From Blasia pusilla (lineage: Eukaryota > Marchantiophyta > Marchantiopsida > Blasiales), in NCBI GenBank assembly GCA_050084515.1, contig CM114272.1, positions 21,018,001 to 21,082,000 of the forward strand: a stretch of DNA of 64,000 nt, written 5' to 3'. This document shows, piece by piece, positions 35,618 through 47,820 of this stretch (within the stretch, counting starts at the first letter, position 1; each line of letters opens with the position of its first letter). A program made the translations under genes and the position numbers. The notes under the pieces were generated by a model that searched no databases, was not told the origin of the DNA, and was given only the letters and a program-made list of their open reading frames with translations.

Positions 35618-36010
35618 GTGAAATACAGCTCTTACAAGGGAGAGTGCTTGGCTGAACTGTGGGCCGTGGCACACTTCAGGTGCTATCTATTCGGCAACCC
35701 TTTCACACTTATCACTGATCATCAGCCCTTGAGGTGGTTGATGGAGTCCGACAAGTTTACGGGAAGGCTTGGCAAGTGGGCTCTATTACTACATGAGTAT
35801 GAGTTTGAGATGGTTCATAAGCCACGTCAGCTAAACCAAAATGCGGATGGGTTGAGTCATAACCCATGTCCGAGTCAGAGAGACAACACAGGAGCTCGAT
35901 GGCACCGAGAGAGTGATGAGGAGATGATGCCCGGTTGGCATGCATCTGCCTATCTTTATTGGTTGACTGTGGCAGGTCAGCCGCAGGTGGTGATACCAGT
36001 GGTGGGATGA
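35618..36010 (+). pseudogene. Ty3/gypsy RNase H domain
   Basis: The 130-residue frame contains YKGECLAELWAVAHFRCYLF and then FTLITDHQPLRWLM. The Glu and Asp in these two blocks are conserved RNase H residues. It continues with LHEYEFEMVHKPRQLNQNADG, whose final Asp is the last acidic residue of the domain. RNase H removes the RNA strand during reverse transcription. The domain itself reads intact, but it belongs to a pol gene with many stops. Confidence 0.85.
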
Positions 36011-36253
36011 GATGATGAGTCTTTAGATCCGGAGGTCAACGAGGAGGCGGCGGGTGGTCGTGATATCCATGACGACATGGAGGTTGTGGAGTTTATGCTT
36101 ACTGGCATCATAGCGAGCATAGTGAGTGCTAGGGAGCGGGATGGGATCCTACACAGAGCCATGAGGTTCAGGTGGGAGGGCACTCATATTTTGCGGGTAT
36201 GGGGAGATGGAAGGATACGAGTGGTACCTCATCCTTCCTAGTGAACACGTGTA

Positions 36254-36810
36254 GTGCGACATGCCCATGAAAAGTTGGGGCATTTTGGAATAAATCGTAC
36301 TTACAACTTACTCCAGGTTCAATATTGGTGGCGCGGCATGCATACTGGGGTACAAGAGTTTGTGGCCAGATGTATGGTATGTGACCGAGTGCGAGCATCC
36401 TTCAATGCTCCCACTCCGCAGTTACATGCTTTGTCGAGTTTGGGTTTGGGTTATCGATGGAGTTAAGACTTCGCGGACCTTTGCCACATACGGGGCGTCA
36501 TCATAGGTAGGTGTTGGTCATGGTGGAGCATTTCTCCAAGTGGATAGAGTTGGTAGCACTACCGGACAAGGCAAGCGAGGGAACAACTTATGCGTTTCTA
36601 GATCGTGTGCTTGGTCATTTTAGTGCACCGACGGAGGTGTTGATTGACGAGGGTACCGAGTTTAGGGGAGAGTTCCAGGCCTTGTGTGATCAGGCGCTGA
36701 TAGATCATTGCACCACGTCCAGGGATCATCTTGAGGCGGATGGGTTGGCAGAGAGAGTAGTACAGACGGTGAAGAGAGGATTGCGCAAGTATGGCTTGCA
36801 GCGGGGATAG
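36254..36810 (+). pseudogene. Ty3/gypsy integrase: HHCC finger and core
   Basis: The zinc-binding part reads HAHEKLGHFGINRTYNLL and then CMVCDRV, the HHCC signature. After a frame change near 36466 the core continues with MVEHFSKWIELVALPDK, a central Asp in VLIDEGTEF and the catalytic Glu in HLEADGLAERVVQTVKRG. The first catalytic Asp would fall in the frame-changed stretch near 36466-36510. Integrase inserts the cDNA into the genome; this copy is inactive because of frameshifts. Confidence 0.85.
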
Positions 36811-37222
36811 TTGAGGGAGTAGGACCTGCAGTTGCTATGGTTGGCTATGGGTTATCGCTTCAGTCGGCAGGCATCCTTGGCGTCATTTTCACCGTACTTT
36901 TTGCTCTTTGGGAGAGATCCTACCCGTATGCGAGGTGTTACCGACCAGAGTCCTCATATTGGAGGGATGGGATGGTATGGTTTGGAAGGATCATGTGCGC
37001 AATTTTGCGTCATGTCACCTTCCAAACATGGACGGGATAGTGGATCCGAGCTTGGCTGTGGTACCTGCAGGCTTGAGGTGTATGTTGTGCGGACCTGCAA
37101 GGGGTGCAGCCACCATATTGGTATGTGATGGTTATTCTCGAGGATGGCATATGTCATGTCTAACATCCCCCCCTCTTGATGTAGCTTCCACGGGACGATG
37201 GATATGTCCAAGATGTGTATAG
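36811..37222 (+). pseudogene. Gypsy integrase C-terminus followed by a PHD finger
   Basis: After a stop at 36810 the reading resumes with YRFSRQASLASFSPYFLLFG, the conserved end of the integrase core. A frame change leads to DGMVWKDHVRN and LPNMDGIVDPSLAVVPAGL. From 37079 a C4HC3-type PHD finger follows: CMLC, LVCDGY, RGWHMSCL, then GRWICPRC. The fourth zinc ligand is Tyr (GY) instead of Cys. The protein stops soon after at about 37220, right before a purine-rich tract, so the finger is the C-terminal end of Pol. PHD fingers bind histone H3 tails, which suggests a targeting role like the chromodomain of chromoviruses. That role is inferred. Confidence 0.75.
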
Positions 37223-37245
37223 GGTAGTAGGTCAAATCGGGGAGA

Positions 37246-38104
37246 TGTGATATTTTCTATTTAGAGTTAGGGGGATCAATTGCCAACTACGGGGGCAGTT
37301 TTGTGATCTCGATGTATATGTATGAGTTGATTTTTGTACATGTGTAGATCTACCCATGTGTGGGAAGATCGGTGTTGTATGGTGTGGATGTGACCAACGA
37401 TGTATGTTGTGTAGCGATGTGTATGTGCATGACAACTGTCACATCTGAGTATCCGATAAGCCGAGATCTATTGTGGATATGGCATAGGAGCCAACAGACT
37501 GTTTTGAGTGTAACTTCGTCTCGAGATGTCGGATGAGGTTGAGGATAGGTCTATTGTGTGAGGAATGTCATTTCTAATAAATTTCCTATTGAGGTCTTTC
37601 ATAGTCGGATGACTTGTTGAGCAGGTCATCCGCCCCTAGTAACTTGTGCGCGTAGGTTACCAAGAGGATAGTTATTTTAAGGGAGGAAGATTGCTTTCCC
37701 AAGCCATCTCTCTCATGTTGGGCGGCTGGAGTACCATTCTTGCTCGTGTGTGTGAGTTAGGACCAGGGTGTTAGCATCCGGATTTCCTGACAACACAGGA
37801 TAGACGAGGCTCGATATGCCGATGTAGACTACGAGTGGAGTTTTAGGTCGGGTGTGCCATTTTTACTCTTATTTTTTATTGTGTGATCTCGATGTATATG
37901 TATGAGTTGATTTATGTACATGTGTGGGTCTACCCGTGTGTGGGAAGATCAGTGTTGTGTGGTGTGGATGTGACCAGCGATGTATGTTGTGTAGCGATGT
38001 GTATGCGCACGACAACTGTCACATCTGAGTAGCCGATAGGATGAGATCTATCGTGGATACGACATAGGAGCCACCGGACTGTTGTGTAGCGATGTGTATG
38101 CGCA
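37246..38104 (+). mobile_element. Probable 3' LTR region of the gypsy element
   Basis: The purine-rich AAATCGGGGAGA just before 37246 looks like a polypurine tract and is followed by TGTGATATTTTC, a plausible LTR start. Inside, a segment of about 205 bases beginning TGTGATCTCGATGTATATG at 37302 recurs at 37882 (period 580). The phrase TGTAGCGATGTGTATG appears a third time near 38085. The right end and target duplication are not certain, and there is no second LTR in the window to compare. Confidence 0.5.
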
Positions 38105-39300
38105 CGACATAGTTGATTGCCACCATTTTTTTTTTCTACCTAGCTAAGCACTCTTAAATAGTCCTCTCAAGTGCAGCTTGCTTCCTAGCCTCTACTACTT
38201 TTGGTATTTGAATCCGTGTAGCCTTTTATTTGTTTTCCCGCTAAACTTTCTCAGACAAAAGGATTTCTACATATATGGTTGCAATAATTGTATTTTGATA
38301 CAATACCATTTCACTTTTTTTCACATTCTACATCTCTACATCCTATTCAAATCAATACTTCTCAGTGTACACTCATGCTTGTTTCTACAACATGTTGTCA
38401 TCGTCCTATTTAGACAGATATGTGCGTCTGTATAGTAGTAGCATCCTTGTGCATACTGATGGTTTTACTATCACAACATTTCATAGCTTGCTTCACAATA
38501 ACATCACTTGCCTTATTATTGGAGAGTTCCTTGTTCATTGGCGAACACATGGCAACTGGACAGCAAGAAAATGTTTCCCATACTACTGGCAACAAGATTT
38601 ATTTTTTTGAATTTGTGTGCAACATCAATAATCCCTTCACTTTCGTGCATTGCACGACGGACTATATACTAGTGTGTAGTTAAATCAGTGTCGACCTAGT
38701 TAACAATAGCACAACCACGACCATAGACCTAACATAATAGTGTCTCAGACCAATCACACAATACCCATGCAACCCGTGAAAACTAACATTCCTAACAAAA
38801 AAATCCGGTTAATCAGCCTTAGCAGTAGATGGCCGCATTCTTGTTACGGCCCCAACTACTCGGAGTGTTTTACGGCAGACGCTGCAGAGGGGCACACATG
38901 GAGTTCCTTTGCAATCTCCTTTGAGGTAGTATACCTCAGCTAGTTGTCAATCCCCACCGTTGGATTCGATCTGAAGAAACCCTAGTGCAACATGACTGAC
39001 AGCAGCGCCACTAGCTCGGCGCAGTGGGTCATTTGGGGTCGAGGGGGCGGCGACAAAAATAGGCTCCGATTAGCATTACGCTTGATTGAATCGAGTGGGT
39101 GGGCTTGTGATGGATTGGTGTCTTTTGGCCTTGAGTGCGCGCCACGATGCAACTGCTTGTGTTTGGTATGATTGTAAATAATTGAGAGGATGAGGGTTAC
39201 AAGCATGTTGCAATTTCTTTTGTTTCTTTGGAATGGGTGACCTCACATTTCATGACGGTGAGAATGACGATGAGGTATATGCGAGGTTGCAACTGCTTAT
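38105..39300. other. No recognised gene
   Basis: AT-rich sequence with short frames only, followed by a slightly GC-richer patch at 38.8-39.1 kb. I see no domain, splice pattern or repeat that supports a feature. Confidence 0.4.
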
Positions 39301-39308
39301 GTTTATTA

Positions 39309-40186
39309 CAGTGAGCTGGTGGACAGCGATATTGGATGCCTCTTTATTCAGCCTAAATTTTAGCAGTGAGCTAGTGGATAGCGGGATTGAAGGTCTCTTT
39401 ATTTGGCCTTAATTTATGCCGCTTTTCTCTTCGATTTCGGTATTTTGGGTTTGATCGAGGACACTAAAGAGCGAGAGGACAGCAGATTTGTTTGATTTTC
39501 CTTTAATCAACTTGGGTTTCAATCGCACCTGCAATGTACCGCCACTTTTTGGTTCAAATCAAGGCCGTAACTACTTGGGTTTCAGCGGCACCTGCAACAT
39601 ACTGCCACATTTTTTATTCGGATTAAGGTCGTAAAGACCGAATTCACCATCTCTCAATGTTCAGACGTTGTGACCCACCACATTGACTACAATATTGTGC
39701 TCGAATGTTGGATTGGTGCTTTGAAGTGCCATTACGAGCTTCAATGTTTCTTGTTTTTTTCCATTCACGCACGGATGGTAGTTTAATTTATGTGTTTACA
39801 TTAGTGGCGATGGCTATTGTTCAAATTATTGTTCGATTTAGAGTTATATTTATTTTGATTCAATTCCATAGTGTATGTAGCTCATCTACTGCGCACCCTT
39901 TGTGCCTGCTGTGTGACGGCCATGGGGGCTTTATTTTGGAGGTTTTCCAATAATTTACACTTCGGATTTCTTACCTAAATTATGCCGTCCATACGTCTCA
40001 TGATTATGGTAGTCTTTTCAATTCAACTCCATAGTGTTTGTAGCTCATCTCTAGGTTGCTCATATACTATGCGCCCTTCGCCCCTATTTAGTGATGGCAA
40101 TGGGGGTTTCTTTTTGGAGGTTGTCCAATAATTTACAATACAAGTTTCTCACATATTCTAGTGTTGTCCATACGTCTTATGATTAT
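39309..40186. repeat. Three successive two-copy tandem duplications
   Basis: CAGTGAGCTGGTGGACAGCG at 39309 recurs as a variant at 39364 (period 55). CTTGGGTTTCAATCGCACCT at 39511 recurs as a variant at 39573 (period 62). CAATTCCATAGTGTATGTAG at 39861 recurs as a variant at 40024 (period 163), with the shared tail GATTATGGT at about 40000 and 40180. Each unit is present twice and the copies are about 75-85 percent alike by eye. Confidence 0.75.
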
Positions 40187-40189
40187 GGT

Positions 40190-41480
40190 GGTTTGTTATG
40201 CCCGCAAGAAAACAATGTAGTCTCTACATTCATATTTAATGTATCCCAAGTTACAAGTGCTCTTAGTACGATGGTATTGCACACCTTGGACAAAGTGGGC
40301 ATTTCCTTGAATACAATGAGCGTGACATTCTCTCCACTTGCCAATGGGGATGTCTGTTCAAGAGCTATATGTCCTATTGATGACCATCTCCAAAACTTAT
40401 AAACTTATGGCTGAACATTTCTTTTCCCCATCTATTCAGGTTGCTCTCCTCCTCTAAATGTCTTCTACTTTCATTCTTATTCTTTCCACTGTCAACTGTC
40501 CACTTGAATCCACCAATATCGCACACAAGAGAGATTCAATTAGTATCCGCTTATCCAAGCTCATTATATTGCACTTCACACCCTCTATTGTTACTTTTAA
40601 TTTGTTGCATCTCTATATCACACTCTATTATTATGTTTGCAGCTACTTCGTATTTACTTGATCGTAAACGCTAAGGAGGACTTCATTTATTGAGTTAGTT
40701 GTGTCGTGGCAGTTTTAGAGTAAGGGTTGTACAATATTTGTCTGTACTTATATTAATTGTATCAAAGCCCTAAAACTTTACGTTATGCACCGAATCAACT
40801 CTCTCACCTGAACCGTTTAGTAGAATGTACTTAGTATGCTTCCCACGCACACTCTCTCATTTAGGCTTCCACATGTCATGAGCTCTCGTTTCATTTTCCT
40901 CACTCTTAGTGTTGCGTATCTTCTGTGTTCATACTTAAAGTAGTTGAGACTACGTCAGAAATGTGCTCATTAAGGGTAAGACTGTAGCAGACTTTCGATA
41001 TTGTATTCATTCCATAGTCGCGACCACGAAATTATATCATGTGTACATAGGTCTTATGTTGCAGTATTATGTCTTGCTGATTATACTTTACTTATGCTTC
41101 GGTTCAGTACTTTATTGCCTTCATCATCAGAACTCTTGCTTCCAACTTTAAACGCCCTGCCATGAATCTTTCTTTCTAGTATGTTATGTCTCTCTCTAAT
41201 TAACACATATTTTGCTGGACCCTTTGTGTTCGGACTTGTGCTGTTGTACCTCATATTTCAAGTGCTCCATTTTCCTCTACTCTTTGTTTATCTTTTCATT
41301 TTCGTTTTGTTGATCTGGTTTCTTTTGAATTTGTTTTATCCTCCTCGTCTTTTAATATGCATAGGGGACAATCTGGATTAATAGTTGTATTAGACCACAC
41401 AAGGCAGCATCGTCGATGTTGTTCACGACTTAGAAATTCACGTTAGATACGACTCTCTAAGAAGCCATACTCCAGTCACT
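40190..41480. other. No recognised gene
   Basis: AT-rich, with low-complexity frames rich in Leu, Phe and Ile. It may include the 5' part of the following Helitron, but I could not place an end. Confidence 0.35.
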
Positions 41481-41482
41481 GG

Positions 41483-43718
41483 ATGTATGTCCGCTCTTTC
41501 CTTCATGAGTGGACATCTGCTTGTAGAAGCACTTTCCATTTGATGCAATGTTGTGGCTCCTGCGAATCTATCCGTTTAGGTAATTTCAATCGAGTCGGCT
41601 ACACTCTAGTGAAGACTAAATCTTATCCTCCCTATGCCATTTATAATAGTTTTATGTCCAAGTTTATAATACCTTCAACGGATAGTCATTACGTATGCCA
41701 TACATGTGCAAGCAGGAAGGATAGGTGTGATGTAAATGTTTACACGACACCATCTTACATCCGCGATATACTAACTTGTAACCCCCTCTATCTCCAACTC
41801 ATGTCCATTGTGGACTCAAGGGTTGGAATTATCTTGAAATATAATGGATTCCATGATGGATTTTTTGTATCCAGTCCTTTGTAGATAGCCCATTCATATC
41901 ATGGAACTATAGTACATCAAAATGTGACAATGTTGCATTCATATATCAACAAGTCCGAACTGTACTCCTTGTAAATCTGAAGGTAAAATCTCTAGATCGG
42001 GATTACATGATACTCCTATAAGCATAGCCCCACATGCGGCTTAATTATTTGCCCTTCCATATCAGTGAACAAGATTTTACTTGGGTCTCGAGAGAAATGC
42101 TTGGTCACCCATTCAATGAATGTTGACCTATACAGCCCATAATTGAACATTGAACATGATGTCTCCTTTACTGTTCCAATCAAGAAAAAATGCAATACAG
42201 ACATCTTTGATAGTGGTAAAATGCACTACCATCAGGTTTCCACACAACGTAGCTAGATCACTTATAAGTGATTATCAAGGACTCATAGAAGATCCACGAT
42301 TAACCTTAGAGACTAAGGTTAATCAATTTAGCCTTAGAAATAGTGTTGACTTAGAAATTCACGTTAGTCTCTAAGACTAATGGCGGAATCAATTTCTCTG
42401 AGTACTTGCGTCGTAGGACAAAGCAACTCTTTTTGTGTTTACTCTGTGTAAGCCTTATCTCCTTTTGATGTATAAGTTACGACAATCTATAATCATCGCC
42501 TCTACTTCAAGGACTTGCATTCTAAACAAATAGATGGATAAACTATGTGTAGCAAACCCAAAGTTGACTAAAGAGGATCTATATTCCTCTTTAACAAAAC
42601 ATGGTTTTAGTCCTAATATTTCTTCCAATCTTGATTGGCATCGGCGCCATCTACGTGATTTAAAAGCCATGGTTGTTAATTGGGGTATGCCCCACTTTTT
42701 CTTAGCATTTACTTCATATGAACTATCTGAGAGTTGTTGGTTGGAGATAGAAGATTTGGAGGGTTTACTTAAGGAGATTAATCCATCCATGGATTGGAAG
42801 GATGCTCATGTTGAATGCGCACTCCTATTCCATTCTAGGCTTAAAGACTGTTTGCAACAATTTATCCTTGTTGGACATTGTGTTCTTAGGAAAGTTCTCC
42901 AATATGTCATCCGCTACGAACTCCAAGGTAGGGGTAGTATGCATAGTTACATAATAATATGGTGTGAAGATGATTCAATCTCAAAAACTACATCTGCGAT
43001 TTGTTGCTATGTTCTAACCGTCTATTATAGTAGTAACAGATGTTTTACAAGCCCTAAGATAAATACTGTTGAATATATTTTATTTAACTATGTTATACAT
43101 AAGAAATTACATATATGCAAACCAACAATATGTTCAAAGTTAGACAAAGTCACAAACACTAAAATCTGCAAGTTAGGTTTCCCATTTGACTCGAACATGC
43201 AACTTGAGCCCATGATAGATCCGATTTAAAATAAATGGACATACTTTAGACCTGGATGGAAGAACATAAATGTTTTACCTTACCATACTCTGCTACTTCT
43301 TTTATGGGGGGCACATATGAACATGCAATGAGTAACTAATGCTGATTGGTCCTTCTACCTCATTAAATATGCACTAAAATGTGAACCTATTGGAGCTCTA
43401 AACATTGATACTGAATCTGCTAGGCATCTTTGTCTTGAAGGCCTCTATGAAATCCAACATAAACTTGTGTCTGGAGTTGTGTTAAATACATGTGTATCAG
43501 CAACAGAGGTTGCTCTATCCGCACTTCAAATTCCGATTATTTCTAGGTCAGCTTCTGCCACTTACATTGATTCTAGTCCTCCTTGTAGAAGGACTACATT
43601 ATATAGCAAGTCGATGCAAGTGTGTGTCCACCCTACACAAATTTATAGTCATCGACCAACAAGCTTATTGCATGTATCTTTATGGACTATTGGAGAAACT
43701 ATGAAGTCAGTAAAATAA
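41483..43718 (+). pseudogene. Helitron Rep (HUH) part of RepHel
   Basis: The 41483-41884 frame looks like the region before Rep in Helitrons (YNSFMSKFIIPS, CNPLYLQLMSIVDSR). The Helitron_like_N domain follows at 42534-42980: WGMPHFFLAFTSYELSE, then ELQGRGSMHSYIIIW. That last block is the HUH motif, but its second His is Tyr (HSY at 42942-42950). The two-tyrosine motif appears as WSFYLIKYALK at about 43350-43380, with Tyr codons at 43356 and 43368, after a TGA near 43331. A conserved tail with ATEVALSALQIPIISRSA and ATYIDSSPP lies at 43500-43590. Rep nicks and joins DNA during rolling-circle transposition. Stops and the lost His make this copy inactive. Confidence 0.8.
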
Positions 43719-43978
43719 TTGTGAATTCCAAGAATTCTCACTTGATTGGATTAGATTCAATTGGAGCATATGTATACTAAACATCAACACTAGTTTGCTT
43801 CATTGATTTTAGCCCACTCCATCATACCAATGAGTTTTTCTACAATGTCTTATTACAATCCATAACCTTTCATACTTAGACGGAGATCTTATCCTTAGTA
43901 TCTCCTAAATGGATCTTTTTACATGAATGTGTCCATAGGGGATTAATTACATGCAGTAAAGATCTATAAAACCTTGTC

Positions 43979-45510
43979 ATGAATTATGCACAACAAAGCA
44001 TGTGGAATAAGCTTCACACTACTGAGGTATTGAATAAGATGTCCATCATCCTTACGCCGTGTCTCGAGCATGAGACTTTATCAATTATCAGGAAGGACAT
44101 TGCCACTAAACCAGAAAGGAATCCACATACTAACACTCTAGTTGATGTCGTTATGTTGAATCCACCAAGCTTAACCCCTGATCATTTTGGATTCTTTCTC
44201 CTAATGCGTAATAGTACATATGGTTTGCATCTATTTACAAGTGGACCTGGAATAGGTAAGTCATATTTTATCAATTTTAAGGCAGTATATTGGAAATTCC
44301 ATGGACTAGATGTATTACTCTTAGCCACTATTGAAGTTGTCGTTGTACGTTTACATCCTGAAGCATGCACTGTGCACTTTGGAAGTTCCAGTACGTGGGG
44401 AACTTCCAACTCTCCACACTACATCTGATGTGTACCATAGATTAAGGGCATGCAAAGTCATCATTATTGATGGATGTTCCATGCTAACTCCAAGATTGTT
44501 ACAGATTATTGCAATGAGATTGAATGATGTTACACCTACTGTTGGCTTAGATCCCTTATCGACTAAGTTAGTGATATTAATTGGGGATATGTGCAAGCTA
44601 CCACCCGTTTGTAATCTTCAGGGGGAGGACCTTCGTGGTCAGTGCCAAACGCTAGGCCAAATGTCAAATTCACCATTTTTCAAGCATTTAAAAACCTTTT
44701 CCTTGACCACTAAGATGAGACATGCTTCTGACACGGAATTCGTGCAATTTCTTGTTGACGTAAGAGTGAAATTGCCTTCTCAGAGTGAGATAGATAAATT
44801 TTTGCACCATCTCAGAGGATAAGGCAATGGATTTTATCTTTGAAGACATTACTATTGTCTGCTCACATGGTTGTGATGTAATTTCCTTTAACAATATTGC
44901 TCTTCGCAGATTTGTTGGTGAAGCTAGTATAATTCCGGTGTCTATTGATATAAATGCCACAAATGTTGACAATTTGGATTCTTGTTTGGATAAAGTTGAC
45001 TTCCATCACATCCCATTCTTAGCTATTGGCTGTCGGGTTGTCTTAATCACAAATTTATACTTACCTAGAGGTGCTGCAAATGGAAGTGAAGGTATAGTTT
45101 ATGAGTTTACTTTCCAAAACGCAAGTATAAAGGTAATTACTATAAAGTTAACATTGAATCATAATTCAGTGAAGGTAAGGATGAGTGTTTGTGAAATCAT
45201 CCATGATAGTGGAAGACATAAATTTGTAAAGTGCAAATTTCCCCTTATGTTAGGTTATGCAATGATAGCACACAAATCACAAGGATGTACTATCCAGGGT
45301 AAGTATCTGGTGGTTTTAAGAAAAGCTTTCATCGATAGAATGACATATGTGATATTATTAAGGGTCCACTGTTGGAGTCATCTTAGGATTTTAGGTCAAT
45401 TGACCCCATTGGATTTTAGAGTGGTTGGCCATAAAAGCAAATCCTATTCCATTACTCGACACAAAGCCAACCAAAGCCCAAATGCAATATGCACATAACT
45501 TGGGTGTATT
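43979..45510 (+). pseudogene. Helitron helicase part of RepHel
   Basis: Walker A reads SGPGIGKSYFIN at about 44240-44275. Further motifs are KVIIIDGCSMLTPRLL (Walker B, with Gly in place of the usual Glu), LIGDMCKLPPVC (motif III, Lys in place of Gln), FHHIPFLAIGCRVVLITNLY with RGAANGSEGIVYEF, and the final FPLMLGYAMIAHKSQGCTI. They occur in the order expected for the PIF1-like helicase of Helitrons. The frame changes near 44400 and again near 44822, where the next frame begins directly after a stop. It follows the Rep part on the same strand at the normal spacing. The helicase unwinds donor DNA in the transposition model. Confidence 0.85.
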
Positions 45511-47468
45511 CCCAAGTGGTTGGGAGAATGGTATAACAAAAAAATTAATGTTCAGACTCATAGATGAAGCAAAACGCTGGACTGAGGAATTCAAAGCTGT
45601 CCATAACGCACCATCATCATTAGGTGATAAAATAGCCTTTTTCATTCATTTTACTATTATGATAATTTCAGAGATTGTGTTCTTTGGTTGCATGTATGCA
45701 AAAAGAAGTTATGATGTTCAAATCAATAAAATTTGATCCTTCAAAGTTAATCAAGGGAGCTGCTACAACTAAGTTGACAACTATTTCAAAGGGGATAAGA
45801 CTTCCCCAACTTATTGAATCGAGACATCTACTTCTAGTACCACTTGAGACAGTTATTGATCTGACATCCGTATAAGCTACAATTTTCATTCAAAGGATGA
45901 ATGAAGCACGTAGAGATGGACTGCTACTTAATATTCAGCCTAATCCCGTACCTCTAGCAATCATTACCCTTGATGATTTAGAGGATATAGATACTGTCCA
46001 CCCAAATTCTTCTACATATATTGGAGGGTCTACTTCACCGACCACTTTTCTTTCACCAACAAAGAGACAAAGAGACATTTGACCTGCCTCACATCATGCA
46101 ATAAACATTTATCCCTTACCATCCTTACCCTCTCGTCACACACCTACTTTAGAAAGTACAATTAGGATGAGATATTAGCATGCTTATCTTCATATATCAA
46201 TTTTGCTATGGGTATGGCCTTTTTTCCGTTTTCCCGTTGTTTCCATTGCCTTCATTATCTCCTCCATCCACATAATAGACGTATTTTCTATTTGTTTCCG
46301 ATCTAAACTGTTAAGGTGGATATGAAGTTGATTGTTGTAGTATTGAGGTTTCCATTTTTTGTTGGGAATGATCTTGGATATTACACAAAATCCATCTTTA
46401 TTTCTCATTATCTATAATGATAAATAAATGCTTTCATGCTTGATGTTTGTATCTGTGCTCCAATGTCTTTTTTCTCATTGTTTTGTTTATGTATTACTTG
46501 CTGTAATCTTTTGATTTTATTGAGTCTAAGTCGTAATTGTCTTATGTATGCATATTTGGAGTTATGTCAAAGTTTTGCTTTCTGTATTGCATTTGAACCA
46601 TTAAGGTCCAATTTTATTTTGTTCTCGGCATGTCATGTATGTATTTTGTGGCAGGTTACAAAAATTGATCTCTTACATCAATTTTTTCCGTCAACGTTTT
46701 AGCCATGTCTTTTGATGATGAGGTTTGTTGAGTACAATTCATGTTTTACACACTTGTTTTTTTTCCCTACATTCTTATTTTTCCTTTATCTCCACCTTGA
46801 GTTTGTTATTTTTTAAAGTATATATGATCATTGAATGGAGGGTGGTATACTATTTCATTGCATCGACATGTTCACAATTTTTCAGGAACACAAGACTCAC
46901 ATACCGCGGTCAAGACGCGCACCAAGAATGAGATTGTTGTCTTCAACACAGGCAAGCAGATCTCGCAGACCTCATTCCACTACACATTCTCCAAACAGAG
47001 GCTCATCTACATCAAGTGATAGAGACCTATAGAATGCAATTGCTGCAAATGTTGATAACCTTCATACAGACAACCAGAACCTCGACCGAGAGCTTATGAT
47101 AGTTAAGGAGAAGGATGAGATTGGCAACATGAAAGTATTGCAACTCTAGCACCAGCTTGAGGAGGAACATGAGAGTCACCGCGATCAGGTCTGTCATCAT
47201 GAGGATACTCTACGCCATCATCAAGGATTCCTTCAGGCTGCTATGTTCTTGGCTGCTCGGATAGAACAAATGTGCAATGATAAACCTCTAATGCTAGCCT
47301 TAGTAACAACCTTCAAGTCCTGGTTTGAGCAATAATGCATAGGTGGCACTAAATACAATTACTCAGCAGCTCCATTTTATTCATACAATGAGTATTGTAG
47401 CAATGAACATGACTGAATTTAACCTCTTTACCACACAAATTTTCTATCATTACTCTCATGCACCACGT
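45511..47468. other. Helitron 3' side; coiled-coil-like remnant, no firm gene
   Basis: Short plus-strand frames around 45425-46082 are collinear with the helicase but carry no domain I know. From about 46870 to 47335 the plus strand reads through an SR-rich stretch and then a segment with heptad-like spacing (NLDRELMIVKEKDE, LEEEHESHRDQVCHHED), interrupted by stops. It may be a captured exon or part of another transposon protein. No Helitron terminus (hairpin plus CTRR) was identified. Confidence 0.35.
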
Positions 47469-47820
47469 GCATTTACTCTATTGCAATGTACTAGTGTCTT
47501 TAGCGTGTTCAATAGTGAAATTTTGTTACCATTGTTGGCATACAACATATGCATTCTACCAATGTTTTATGCTCAATAAAGATTGACAAATGAATAAGCT
47601 TACAAAAATTTCCTAATGTCATCCGCACATTTTCTACACATTGGGCATTTATTCTATTGCAATGTACTAGTGCCTTTAGCCTATTCGATAGTAATTTTTT
47701 TTTACCATTGTTGGCATACACCATATGCATTCTACCAATGTTTTATGCTCAATAAAGACGGACAAATGAATAATCTTACAAATTTTTCCTAATGTCATCC
47801 GCACATTTTCTACACATTCC
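47469..47820. repeat. 176-bp tandem duplication
   Basis: The unit beginning GCATTTACTCTATTGCAATG at 47469 recurs at 47645, with shared internal phrases TTACCATTGTTGGCATAC, CCAATGTTTTATGCTC and CTAATGTCATCCGCAC. The copies look about 90 percent alike, clearly younger than the duplications at 39-40 kb. Each contains AATAAAGA. Confidence 0.85.

Noticed and set aside
42455-42790. Minus-strand open frame of 111 codons
   Set aside because: It is the antisense shadow of the Helitron Rep domain on the plus strand.
41000-47000. Precise Helitron ends (5' TC and 3' hairpin with CTRR)
   Set aside because: Several CTAG-type sites exist but none with a convincing adjacent hairpin at a position consistent with the RepHel gene, so element boundaries were left open.
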